64,000 bases of DNA from Trametes villosa (Eukaryota; Basidiomycota; Agaricomycetes; Polyporales; Polyporaceae), in assembly GCA_002964805.2 (NCBI GenBank), contig PUDQ02000001.1:2256001-2320000 (forward strand), read 5' to 3'. Both the position numbers and the translations under genes were made by a program. Below are positions 12,001-22,383 of the stretch, one piece after another (position 1 is the stretch's first letter; each line of letters begins with the position of its first letter). A model generated the notes under the pieces. That model searched no databases. It had not been told where the DNA came from and was given only the letters and a program-made list of their open reading frames with translations.

Positions 12001-13186
12001 CCTGGTTCTGGCCGTGTGCCACGATGCTCGGCTCGACCTGGTTCTGGACGACGTCGAGGAGGGACGCGGTGCCGGAGGCGAGCTTGCCGGAGACGATGAG
12101 GGTGAGGTTGTGCGGGACGTAGTACGTGTGGTGATACTTCCGGACTGGAGAAATGGGAATCAGACGCGAAGGCAGAGTTGCGGCGTGAAAATGCTTACTT
12201 TGCTCCACGGTCAACACGCGGAGAGCCTCCATGAGACCGCCGGTTTCGCTGCGGTAGGCGCTCCCTGGCGGGTTCAGCAGCCGCTGCATCCTGTGGGCCA
12301 TCGTAAGTTCGCGGTCATGCTGCTCTCAAATCGCCTATACCGTACCGTAGTGCCATGAGATCTCCAGACGTGTTCTCGCGGCCTTGCATCTCGCTGTATA
12401 CCACGCCCGAGTCTTCTCCCTGACCATCTATGTGGTGAACCTCCGTGATGAAGCCGGCCTTGGTAAGGGTGGGGTACAGGATGTGGTCAACGTAAATCGG
12501 AAGCAGCTGTAGGAAGCCCTGTTCTCCCGCCGTGGAAACAGTGTATGCAGTGTGGTCCGTGTCTGTCCAAGCATTCGTTCCGTTCGAGAATCCGCGGTTT
12601 GCTAGGTGGTCTATGATCCCCTTGTATGGGTATTTCTCTGAACCCATGAAGACAAGACTGAGTGGCGGTCAGTAGCGGCGGCGGCGAGTTCATAAAGAGC
12701 GCGTACTGTTCTAGTGTGTGTGGGCATCCGCTGTCATCGAAGACTAAATAGCATGAGTACGCGCAGCACACAGTGAGCGCCACGGCGGGAGGGACGCACT
12801 TTCGGTGGCGACGACGAAGTATCCGTTCACCAGGGGAGCTGCATACAGGTTAATGATCGTAGGGGCACCTTCACGCGGCACGGCTTACCATCATAATCGA
12901 GGTGTACGACGGACAGGCCGGAAGAGCGGCTCTTCCACTTCGAGACATGGATGTCCGCAAAGTCGAGCTTGAACTTCTTAATCAGATCGAAGTTACCGTG
13001 CGTGTCCAGAGGCTTCGCGTTCAGAGGTGCGCCATTGGCAAGAGTAGACATGCTAGTGCGGAAAGCGCGGGAGGCAGAGAGCGGGCGGGACGTGGACGTG
13101 AGAGGAGCACGGGCGGGGGTGCGAGGGAAAGAGCGGAGCCTGCTTGTCTGGCTGGTGGCGGCGAAGAGGCGCGAGAGATAGGGCAT
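9053..13186 (-). CDS. M16C-like zinc metalloprotease (yeast YOL098C type), putative mitochondrial
   Basis: This is a large (~1,050 residue) pitrilysin-family protease with many ~50-nt introns. The inverted zinc motif HTLEH is present, with its second His codon split by intron 12658-12706 (CA|T), followed by LVFMGSEKYPYKG. The downstream zinc-ligand Glu lies in VVYSEMQG. Later parts include YYVPHNLTLIVSGK, IGFLGPPPNAYLERKALDIL, YVDPPSVVVLGKPS and VSYEVALGVNSAFTET, matching the YOL098C/SPAC-type M16 branch. The first ATG (13184-13186) gives 45 Arg/Ser/Thr-rich residues with no acids, a good presequence; a second in-frame ATG at 13049-13051 (MSTLANG) would give a form without it. The C-terminus is acidic (ESDSDGSESESESDR). 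The gene is divergent from PHA2. Confidence 0.92.
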
Positions 13187-13522
13187 CCAGCACGAGCGAT
13201 CGCCTGATGGTATCGGCGAGGAGGCAGAGATGAGAACCGAGTAGACCAGAAAGGGAGCGCACCGAGGACGCTGGGCAGGCAGGCAGGCTGAGCAGACGCG
13301 GTCCGTCCACAGGCGCCCATTACTGCTCGATTTCTCGCGCCACGTGAGCGATCGAGGAACCCTCTGACGGCATCGGCGCTTCCCCTCCTCGCACCTCCGG
13401 GGTGCCGGCGGCTGTGCACCTTCGTACTTTCTTACCGGCCTCGAGTCAAGTCGTCCGACCCCGCAGGACCTATAAGTACTCCGCTTAGTAGACGTACGGT
13501 ACCCCGACACTCTGCTGAACAA
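13187..13522. promoter_or_regulatory. Divergent promoter, M16 protease / PHA2
   Basis: This 336-bp spacer lies between two outward-facing start codons. A TATA-like sequence, tataagtact, at 13471-13480 lies about 45 bp before the PHA2 ATG. No other element is identified. Confidence 0.5.
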
Positions 13523-14696
13523 ATGAGCGACTCTGCCGCTCCAAAATTGGCCTTTCTCGGACCTCCGGGCTCATATTCCCATCAGGTTCGTACATTCCCC
13601 CAATCAGCCCACGCTAGAGCATCCGAGGCTCAGCCACCTTTATAGTGCGCACTCGACCGGTTCGAGGGATTTGTTCAATACGCCGAGCAGGGCAGCTTAT
13701 CAGGCGCGTCAGTCAATCTGTCCTATACGCAGCTCGGTCGTGGGCTCACGCTGCCACAGGTGTATTCGGCGCAGTCTCTGAGGACATACCCTTTGCCGTT
13801 ATACCCCAAGAGAACAGCGTATATGGCTCTGTAATCGACACATACGACTCCCTCCGTAGTTCTGCTGCCGGCCAGTCCGTCTTTGTACGGGGAGAGCTCA
13901 CTCTCGCTGTCAAACATTGTCTCGTCGTACGCTCCGGCGTACAGCTCGAGGAGGTACAAAGAGTGATCAGCCATGAGCAGGTCCGTCTTTCTCTGCGCTC
14001 GAGTGTATGCGGTGGCTATATGACCTCTCCAGGCTCTCGGACAATGTTCCCGCTTTCTCACGGAGACTCTCCCTGGAGTCCCTCGTGTGAAGGTGCCCTC
14101 GACCTCTGCGGCAGCACAGAGTGTACTGTATTGTGGGGAAGATTCCGAGGAGCCGGAGACCGCCGCCATTTGCTCTGCTCAATGTGCGGAACTCTTCGAC
14201 GGCCTCGAGATCCTCCATAAGGACATTCAGAACGAGGCTTGTAAGTATACGCACCGCTCTCCCACAGGTTCACAGCATACTCATTCCCCACACAGCCAAC
14301 ACGACACGGTTCTACATCCTCGCCAACTCATTAGACTCCCCGCTCCCCGGCGGGCAACGCGAACCCCGCCGCCAGCGCGCCCTCATCCGCGTCAGCAACC
14401 CCCCAGCCCAGCGGCAAGCCGGCGAGGCGCCGCTCCCCAACCGCCTCCTGCACACCGTCACGAGCACACTCCTGACGACCTTCGGCTGCGCGGCGCTCCG
14501 GATAGATCGGAGGCCGTCCCTGACGGACGTGCCCTTCGACGACGTCTATTTCATCGAGGTTGGCGACGTACACCTACCCGTGCTGCAGGGCCCCGAGAGC
14601 AAGAGCTGCGAGGAGGAGTGGCTGGAGAGGGTGCAGGCGGGCATTGGCCGGATTCGGGCGGCGGGTGGGGAGGCTACAATTCTTGGCTTGTGGTAG
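13523..14696 (+). CDS. PHA2: Prephenate dehydratase
   Basis: This enzyme converts prephenate to phenylpyruvate in phenylalanine biosynthesis. Exon 1 gives KLAFLGPPGSYSHQ, then CALDRFEGFVQYAEQGSLS, VFGAVSEDIPFAVIPQENS (the PxENS catalytic-site region) and VYGSVIDTYDSLR. The ligand-loop motif NTTRFYIL and a C-terminal ACT regulatory domain follow, with RIDRRPSLTDVPFDDVYFIE standing for the usual ESRP segment that mediates Phe feedback. Four introns are required. The second, 13704-13759, must start with GC (cag|gcgcgt) to keep frame: it gives SLSG|VFGAV, while the nearby GT donor breaks frame. The total of about 310 residues is normal. The start is ATG 13523. Confidence 0.92.
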
Positions 14697-14957
14697 TACT
14701 CGACCATAGACATGTCCGCTTGTGTGGTTAGATGCTGGTAGTTCCTACCTGATTTCATATTGTATGTTTTGGCTTACTCATCCACTTATGTTTGCCCTTG
14801 CTTCCTACCATGCCAAGCGCCCGCCCCAGGGTGGCGGCACACGACCGACGCCGGTGAGTAAGGTCATATCTAAATCAGGCAATTCCCGCCTTCTTCAAGC
14901 GCCACCGGGGAACTTGGGCGCTTGCGAGCTCCTTGCACACGGACGTGCACATGCGAA

Positions 14958-16115
14958 ATGGCCAGTACCCTCACTCTCCCCCTCAAGGACATTATAAGTC
15001 CGCAGTTCCACCAAAACAACTTCGCTGAGGAGTCCTTCGTCAAGAATGAACTGGGAATTAAGCTAGACAAGGGTGCGCACCGCCAACCCCCCCCCCCTCA
15101 GCCACTGACTAACACGTTCACTCCCTCCCGCCCCTCCCATGCCCACACAGACGACCAGATCTGCCGGCTCTCGCTCACACAAACCGGATGCCCTTTGGGC
15201 GCGCTGCACTGTCCGCTGCGGCACACCGCGCCGTCGGTGCAGAACTTCCAGCCGCCGAAGCAGCTGCCGACGCACCCGCGCGAGCGCGAGCGGCTCGCGA
15301 CGGTGTGCAAGCACTGGCTGCGCGGGCTGTGCAAGAAGGGCGACGCGTGCGAGTTCCTGCACGAGTACAACCTGCGGCGCATGCCCGAGTGCTGGTGGTA
15401 CGCCAAGTACGGGTACTGCTCCGCGGGCGACGAGTGCCTGTACGCGCACCCGAAGGAGCGCCGCGTCGAGTGTCCGGACTATAACAGGGGGTTCTGCAAG
15501 CTCGGTGCGTCTCCAGCTCCTCCCTCTCCCCCTCTCTTCGTATCTTTGTGGCGTTGCGTTCGAGACTGACGTTACCGACCGTTGCGCCCCCGTGTGGTCA
15601 GGCCCGACATGTCCACGCAAACATGTGCGACGGGTGGCATGTCAACTATACCTCACCGGCTTCTGTCCACTAGGGCCCGAATGTCCCCGCGGCCAGTGAG
15701 TTGCCCCTCCTCCCCTCCCTTCCCCTCTCAACCCCGCTAACCCACACTGTTCAGCCCCAAACCGGGCATCCCTCCCGCGAAGGCATACGATCCCCCAGAA
15801 CCCCCCTCAGTACGCGACCTGGGGCCGCCGCCACCAGGCTACGGGCGGTATGCCGACTTCGATCGTGGCGGCGGCTTCCCCGGCTCGCATCCACCCGGGC
15901 TCGGCGGCTCCGGGGGACCACCAGGTCCGCGCCGAAACCTGGAGGACGTGGTCTGCTACAAGGTACGTCACTGTATCGTAACTCCGGTCGCCACCGCGGC
16001 GGAGGCCCGTTCATAGGTAGAGATGTGTATACTGACGATGTCTGGGCAGTGCGGCGAGAAGGGCCATTACGCGAACCACTGTCGCCACCATACGCACAAG
16101 CCGTACAAGCGGTGA
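14958..16115 (+). CDS. YTH1: CPSF30/Yth1 mRNA 3'-end processing factor with C-terminal zinc knuckle
   Basis: Five CCCH zinc fingers bind the polyadenylation-signal region of pre-mRNA as part of the CPSF/CPF complex. I see ICRLSLTQTGCPLG...CPLRH, VCKHWLRGLCKKGDACEFLH, ECWWYAKYGYCSAGDECLYAH, ECPDYNRGFCKLG|PTCPRKH and ACQLYLTGFCPLGPECPRGH. A Pro/Gly-rich linker leads to a CCHC knuckle, CYK|CGEKGHYANHC, as in animal CPSF4 and absent from budding-yeast Yth1. Introns cut finger 4, the last His of finger 5 (CA|C), and the knuckle. The start ATG 14958 has good context (gaaATGg). An out-of-frame ATG lies 7 nt upstream at 14951. The stop is at 16113-16115. Confidence 0.95.
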
Positions 16116-16723
16116 GGGGGCGGGTCAAGGAGCCATGGTGTTGCTCCCCGGATGGCGGGAGCTGTGTCTGTACATTGCCAGCCGTACACTTTGTATTTTA
16201 TGCTGTGTGTTTTCGTAATGCATGCTTGTCTGAGTCCGAACGACTGGATCGCAAGTCATTCACATTGAGGTGTCTAAGAATTGCTCCAGCGTTCGAAGCG
16301 AAACCCAAAGTGACCACGCAAGCGTAGAGAGCAAAGAAAAATTCTAAAATTCAACACCACGGCTCCCGACGCGGCGGCGTAGCACACCGCCCGCGCGAGC
16401 CGTCCCCACTAACGCCTACAAACGTACTGACTCAATAGCGGCGGCCCCGGAGAAGAAGTCCCAAGTTAACAAGCTTTTATACACAGTGGAGCAGGTAGCT
16501 GCCGGCTATTTATACAGTCCTTCCAAGCCAAAAGAGAAGACCATAAGTCCGCGACACGAAACGCAGCGTGACCCGCCATGCGGGACAGCACATGCGCAAA
16601 CAGGAGAAACAACAAACACACAGACGGCGCCGCCGGCCGACGCGTTCTACAAATGTCCAGGTACCGAGGAATGGGGCAGAGAGATAGGAGATTGAGTTGT
16701 TGGGGGGGGCGGTTTCGAGGCGT
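16116..16723. other. Convergent 3' region, CPSF30 / Zn2Cys6 gene
   Basis: The stretch holds the 3' UTRs of two converging genes. No reading frame with family features is seen. Confidence 0.5.
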
Positions 16724-19602
16724 TCACTGCGGGTACGACGGATGTCCGTAGGCGATCGAGTTCACGGTCGGCGTCGCCCAGTTCGAGAGCGCGGGCGCGG
16801 TGGGCGAGGACGCGGAGGACATGGAGCCGACGATGCCCGTCATCGCCGTCGGCGAGTCCGACGTCGTCTCGTACTGCGTGATGTCCGGCAGCGGCGCGCC
16901 CGTCCCGTCCGTCGGCATCGTCTCCTTCGAGAACACGCCCGCGTGCGAGAACGGGTAGAGCGGCACGCCGACCTCGAGCGGCTGCATCTGCGTCGTCATC
17001 CGCACGATCTCCGTCATCAGCCCCTGCAGCAGCTTCTCCTGCCGCGCTGAGAGCAGGAACAATAACGCGTGTCAGCGGGCTGGAATGCACGGAAGAGGGA
17101 GGGGGCGCCAATACGTACTGCCTATGGGAGACCGGCTTCCATAGTTGAGCATCGCGAAGCTGTGGTCAGACATCTGTCAGGGAGGGTGGCCGATCGAAGG
17201 GTAGCAGTGGACTTGCCGAAGGGCGTTGATCTCTCCCCAAACCGTCTGCTCCCTAGCGGTGTCCCCTATCTCAATGAAGTACTTGCATAGCTGCGTCTGG
17301 ACGACCGCGGCAAGATACCAGCAGATCTGCACGAAGAGAGGTGAGATCTAGCGGATCTGAGGTGCTGCGCCGCGTTCACACTCACTGTCGCAAACGGATG
17401 CAGGCGGGTGATGTCGAGCGACGTCTCCGAGAGCCTGTAGTACGCCGCGAGAATGCAGCGCGTGGCGTGTATGCACCGCCTTGTCGAGATGCTCGCCGAG
17501 TCGGAGAAGTTCAGATAGGGGTTGTGCAGAGTTATCGCGGCGCTGCGGAGATGTCATCTCAGCGACGGCCGTATCACATGAGACAGGCCTGAGAACGTAC
17601 GCGTGCGGCGCGAGGTGGACCATATACAGGTCCGTATCCAGGACACCGTCGCTGGTGATGTCAAGGTGCTTGAACTCCGTCGGGAGGCTCTGGAGGAAGT
17701 CCTGCGCGACGAGCCGGTCGAGCTCCTTGAAGCCCGGCAGCACGAACGGGTTTTGGTTCTTCGACGGTGGAGCGTTGGCACGGAGGTTGCTGCGCGTGTT
17801 GTAGTCCGTGACCTTGCCGAATATCATCACCGCCTTGAGGAAGAGGATGAAGGAGTCCGTGTACATGGGCGGATGCCGCACGAACACGTCATCCGAGAAC
17901 ATGTCCTGCGGGTTAGGGGGCACGTTCGCCTGGTGATGGCCGTCAGCTGCGCACTGTCACGGGAAGCTCAGAACATACCCCGGTTTCGAAGTCAATCCGC
18001 CGAAGCGGGAGCTCTGTGCCGATGTCCCGTTCGTCTACGCCATGTAGCCACCCTCCGACGGACACGATGCGGTCGAACATGACGGTCATCCACCATGTCC
18101 GCCGCCGGCACTCCAAGTCTCGGAGGTCCTTTGGCGGCGCGAGATACGCGCCCGGGCTGCTCGCACCGATGGCAGAGAAGGTGCCGGGATAGTTGAGCCG
18201 CAGTGGGACAGCGGCGCGCGTCTGAAAGCCCGCAAAAATCCAAACCTCGACCCACCGCCCCTCCTGATAGAAGTACCAGGATAGAATGATGCACGCTTGC
18301 ATGACCGGGAAGATGTCCTGCCCAGTAGCCATCGTCCTGTCGATGTACGCCCTGGTCTTGCTGACATGAATGTCCGCGAACTTGTCGCGGCGCGCGCCGT
18401 CCGGCAGGGTCACGATCTCCTGGGACGCCCATCTGGACGCGGAAGCGCACTGCGCAAAGCCAATGTGAACCTGTGTCCAAGTAGAGCAGCGTCTAACCTT
18501 ACTATTGCATGCAGGATTGCCGGATGCGGGTAGTTGGCATCCTTAGGGTGCAGGTGCATGGAAGCCAGGAAAGACGGCCGGTGGAGAACACGCGAACCAC
18601 AGGGGTCGCACTTGAAGAACACGTCGATGCTGTTGGGAATCTGTCAGGGCACGCATTTGTTCCGTCGCAGCGCATATACACACTAGTGGTCGAGAGTATC
18701 CGGGTCAGGCAGATCGGGATCCCACCCAGCGAACAGCATGTCCATGAGAGGATCCGGCATGGACTGCTGGTTTCCATGCCGCAGTTCCGGGCTGGACGTG
18801 GAATTCCGCGCCAGGGAGCCAGTGCTGTCCGGAGATAGATGGTGGACGGCGTCCAACGACGCGTGTGGGAGGACGATGCCACCGCCGCTGGGGCTCTCCT
18901 CGGGCGTCTGGCCGCTGGACGAACCAGAGGCGAGGCGATGTCCGTTGTGGGAGAGATGGGCGCGGCGGGGGGACACAGAGCGGGAGTCATAGTGCCGCGT
19001 CTCGTTGAGCTGGTTCTTCAGTTGCGCTATAGGGACGTTCGGACAACGTGGGACATTAGCGGGGGGCGCGTGAGCACTCACAGATCTGGTCCTCCAGCAT
19101 GCGTATCCTCTCGCTGGGCTCGACGTTTGGAGCAATCGGGAGGCCTTCTACAGGATCGTACGAACATTGCGGCTCCGTCGGGTGCCTGGTGCCAGGGCCG
19201 GTAAGAAGGGCGCACCCCAGGAACCCGCGGAGCACTTACGCATATCCCACGGGAGGCGGGACGCTGATGAGCGACTGCCATTGCCTGTACCGAGCATGAA
19301 GGCCGCTGTGACGACAATCAGGCACTGGGCACGTACTTTACGCAGGTGGTGCAGTGCGGGCGGGCAGCGTCGCATTTCTAGATCGCCATCCGGATTGGGT
19401 ATCGCTCGTTCGGAGCCGGGACACACGCGGACACACTCACGAGCTTCCTCTTCCTGCACGAGAGGCAGGCCTAATTGGTGGCGGGGGAGGAATGACGGTG
19501 AGCACGGGCACGTCGGGGCGGGTATATGTGGGGGCGGCAGCATGTATGTACCTGGTTCCTGCGCAGGGCCGGACGGGCGGAGGGGGGCGGGGCCTTGGGC
19601 AT
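16724..19602 (-). CDS. Zn2Cys6 fungal transcription factor
   Basis: The N-terminus reads MPKAPPPSARPALRRNQ (ATG 19600-19602), then, across three short introns, the binuclear cluster: ACLSCRKRKL | KCDAARPHCTTCVK | QWQSLISVPPPVGYA | HPTEPQCSYD. Six cysteines are present, but the fifth and sixth are 23 residues apart, against 6-8 usually. A linker-coil follows (SERIRMLEDQI, then LKNQLNE), then a Ser/Pro-rich region and the fungal-specific transcription factor domain (FADIHVSKTRAYIDRTMATG, RRRTWWMTVMFDRIVSVGGW, RIDFETG). The C-terminal activation-like region is low in charge and ends SIAYGHPSYPQ. The protein is about 700 residues, nuclear by family. Targets cannot be inferred; no biosynthetic cluster lies beside it. 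Confidence 0.88.
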
Positions 19603-21073
19603 GCCGCCGGCTTGGCGAAGGCTGGGGTGTGGAGACTCAGAGGGCGAGGGGCGCGACGAGCGGAGGGGAGAGCAGTACTGAGTAAGGGCGGGGAGAGGAG
19701 TGGATGTGATGGCCCGCGCTACGGTATATAAGAACGCGATGTGGGAAGAGAAAAGCGCGGTCGGGAACTTGCGAGCCCTTCGCGAGCGGCGTACGTACGC
19801 GCAAGGCGCCAGAGCCCTCCCCCGCCCCTCGAACCCCCTCTCTGCACGAGCGAGCCCCCAGATCCCCCTTGCCCTCGTCTGATCTCTGCCTGATTTCCTT
19901 CCGCCCGGGGCCCCGGCACACAACCACGCGACAATTGCTGTGTTACCGCCAGCGTCGCCTTGGCTCCTCCCCGCATCCCTCCTCAATTCCCCAGCGCCTC
20001 TGATCGGGGGGCTGAACGATAACGCCCGAAGACATGTACAGACACTCCCCCATAGCCGTCCTCACGCGAGGATGAGGTCAGACCGTGTGCGCAAAACCTA
20101 CTGCGCAAGAAGCCCGCAATATTTGCGCCCTCGCTCTCACCGCCGCGCCGGACCCACACTGGCAGTCAGGGGGTGCGCGTCCTGGTGCCGCTCATCCGCC
20201 GCCCACACCGCGGCGCGCTCGCCTGCGCTTCACCCGGCTCCGTCCCCGTTAATATCCATCGGCGGCGCACGCAAGCACGGTCGATGCCAGCCTAATCCGG
20301 ACATCCGCGCATTCAATTGCAAACGCACGCCGCGCGCTCGAGGGGCGCCGTTTAGGCACGCCCGCTTCCACGCGGGATCGCTCGCTCCAGGGCCCCCAAC
20401 GTCGTCGCCACGAGGATCCCGTCGTCAAAATGGACAAGAAGATACCCTGTCCGGCACTGGTGGTAAGAAAGCTCCAGAACGGGAAGGGCGAGGCTTGAGC
20501 CGCACGACGAGCTTCCTCGCCGGCTCTTGCGGCAGCCCCTATAGTTACCGGAGTTTGAGCTTAAGGCTAAGTCGCCCCTACACCAAAATTTTGCCGTACG
20601 TTCACTCGTTGTCTTCTGTTATCTATGTATCAGTAACACTTTCGTACGGCTCATTGCCACGATCGCGTGAAGAACAAGACGAATGTTTCACGGCGGTGAA
20701 GCATCCGCAGTGGCGTGCATCATCCAGTTTATGCTCCAGGTTTCATCGTGTCTCCGCAACAAGCGTACCGCCGGACCAAAAATCTTGAAGCTTACCGGGC
20801 CCTGGTAGGCGTCCTTGTGAACGGTTGGCCTCATTAAGCACTCCACCGGCGTGCTAGCACAGCTCCTTGAGAACAGAATGTGAATTTGACTTTCGGGAAT
20901 AGCAAGCCATCCGAGGCCAGCTGTGAACTTCAAATTGTCTTTGCGTCGTTGCCCCATTTGGTGTGAAAACAGGGCGATATCGTACAGGTGGGGCGGTGTT
21001 ACGTGCTGTCCATTGGCTTCTAGTTGGTATTTGCGACGGTGTTGCGATCCCATCTCAATACGTCGTTCCTTTC
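19603..21073. other. Promoter region of the Zn2Cys6 gene and spacer
   Basis: A tatataa sequence lies near 19723-19730, about 120 bp before the regulator's start codon. A 282-codon plus-strand frame at 19940-20788 is Arg/Pro/Ser-rich without motifs and is not called. The right-hand part lies downstream of the YjbQ-family gene. Confidence 0.45.
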
Positions 21074-22383
21074 TTACGACCTGCGAAGAGTCCCAATTCG
21101 CTGTGACATCAGCGTAGCTCCGTAAAGTAAACCAAGAATTTGTCACTGACAAGATCGTAGCGACTATACGTCGTGAGTGAGGCGCATGCCTGAATTCCGT
21201 GAGGTAGATTCCTAGATTTCAGGATAGCGTGATGAGCCGCAACGACGCAAGAACGATATCCAACGGTGGTTTTCCGATGTGCGCCGTCGTCGAGGAAGCG
21301 ATGCATTCGCATCAAGAGCGAGAAGGATAAAGGAGCAGCGGGCGGAGCGAAGCCGATGAAAGGAAATGAGAACCGCTCCCGCCTAGAAATCATTGGAAAT
21401 CAACCATAGACGTACCTTGCCATGTCCCGAGGTTGAGACGGCCGTCGGTGATAGGGATACAGAGGGACGTTCCTACGAGCGAAGTTTTCGTGTGCGAGGC
21501 CCTGGAGGAGCAGACATCAAGGATGTTATTGGTGCTGTGGGGGTGCGACCGAGTGGTGGACTCACGAGTCGCTGAATTGGGTATCCAGGTAGCGTGGATA
21601 GTGGAGGAGTACCGCAAATATCACGGCGACAATTAGCAGATGGTCTCGACCGGCCTGTGCACAGTGTTGAAAGTCAATCACGCCAGTACTCACTCCGGCC
21701 CTTCATCGGTGTGCAACCAGTTCAGATCCTCCGGCACGATTTTGTCAAGCGCCATATCCATGTCTACCGGCAACTGTACCGTCAGAACACTTCACGCAGA
21801 CAGCAAGATACCGCCGCAAGGCACAGTATCTGCTTACCTTTCCGAACATCTGCGTATCACCGAAAAATGAGAGATCAGTGTGCCGGCGGGGAGGATGTGG
21901 CTGTACGTACCTCTATCGAAGTTCTCGTTGATTGTGAGGCCGGCGGACGTATGCTGGCTGCAGACCGCGTATTAGCGTTAGCCCATCGCGCCGCCGTCGA
22001 TGCACCGGCAGATTTGCTGTACGCACATAAAAAGGTACAAGACCCCGACCTATGAGATACCAGTCAGCGATCAACTTCTCCTCCCTGCGCCAGCCTCCCA
22101 ATGGAGAAAACACGCCAAAAATACAGCCTCGGAATATCAGAACGGCGGCCCCGCCATACAGCGGCGAAGCCAGGCTGACTGACCGCTCCCGCGCCCATCG
22201 CGCGACGCGCGGCGGGAGGGGCCCTCCCGCCAGGAGGAGCACTAGTTACCACAGAGACCGATAGAAGGTGATGCGGACCTGGACGCCGCGCAGCCCTGCG
22301 TCGATCTGCGCGAGCACCTCGTCCGTCACGAGGTGGCAGCCCTTGCTCCGGCGCGCGAGCGTGAACGTCTTCTGCCAGCCCAT
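21074..22383 (-). CDS. YjbQ/UPF0047-family protein (secondary thiamine-phosphate synthase type)
   Basis: The spliced protein reads MGWQKTFTLARRSKGCHLVT, then RGVQ|VGVLYLF|IQHTSAGLTINENFDRDVRK, DMDMALDKIVPEDLNWLHTD, IPITDGRLNLGTWQG and IYLTEFRHAPHSRRIVATIL. These are the hallmark blocks of the YjbQ family (COG0432), including QHTSA..INEN. In bacteria some members show weak thiamine-phosphate synthase activity; the real role is uncertain. Start ATG is at 22381-22383. Exon 2 is only 23 nt (22027-22049), behind a 229-nt first intron with an unusual gtccgc donor. The best C-terminus uses intron 21081-21150 and stops at 21074-21076 (ATILS); without that splice the frame would run on without homology. 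Confidence 0.85.

Noticed and set aside
13704..13759. Use of GT donor at 13708 (gtcagt) in prephenate dehydratase
   Set aside because: It leaves two extra bases and puts VFGAVSEDIPFAV out of frame; the GC donor at 13704 keeps it.
19940..20788. 282-codon plus-strand open frame
   Set aside because: Arg/Pro/Ser/His-rich, no family motif, no splice-linked neighbours; it lies in the promoter region of the Zn2Cys6 gene and looks like a chance frame in GC-rich DNA.
20688..21150. Unspliced extension of the YjbQ-family protein (about 150 further codons)
   Set aside because: The extension shows no homology, while splicing 21081-21150 gives the usual short ending VATIL(S).
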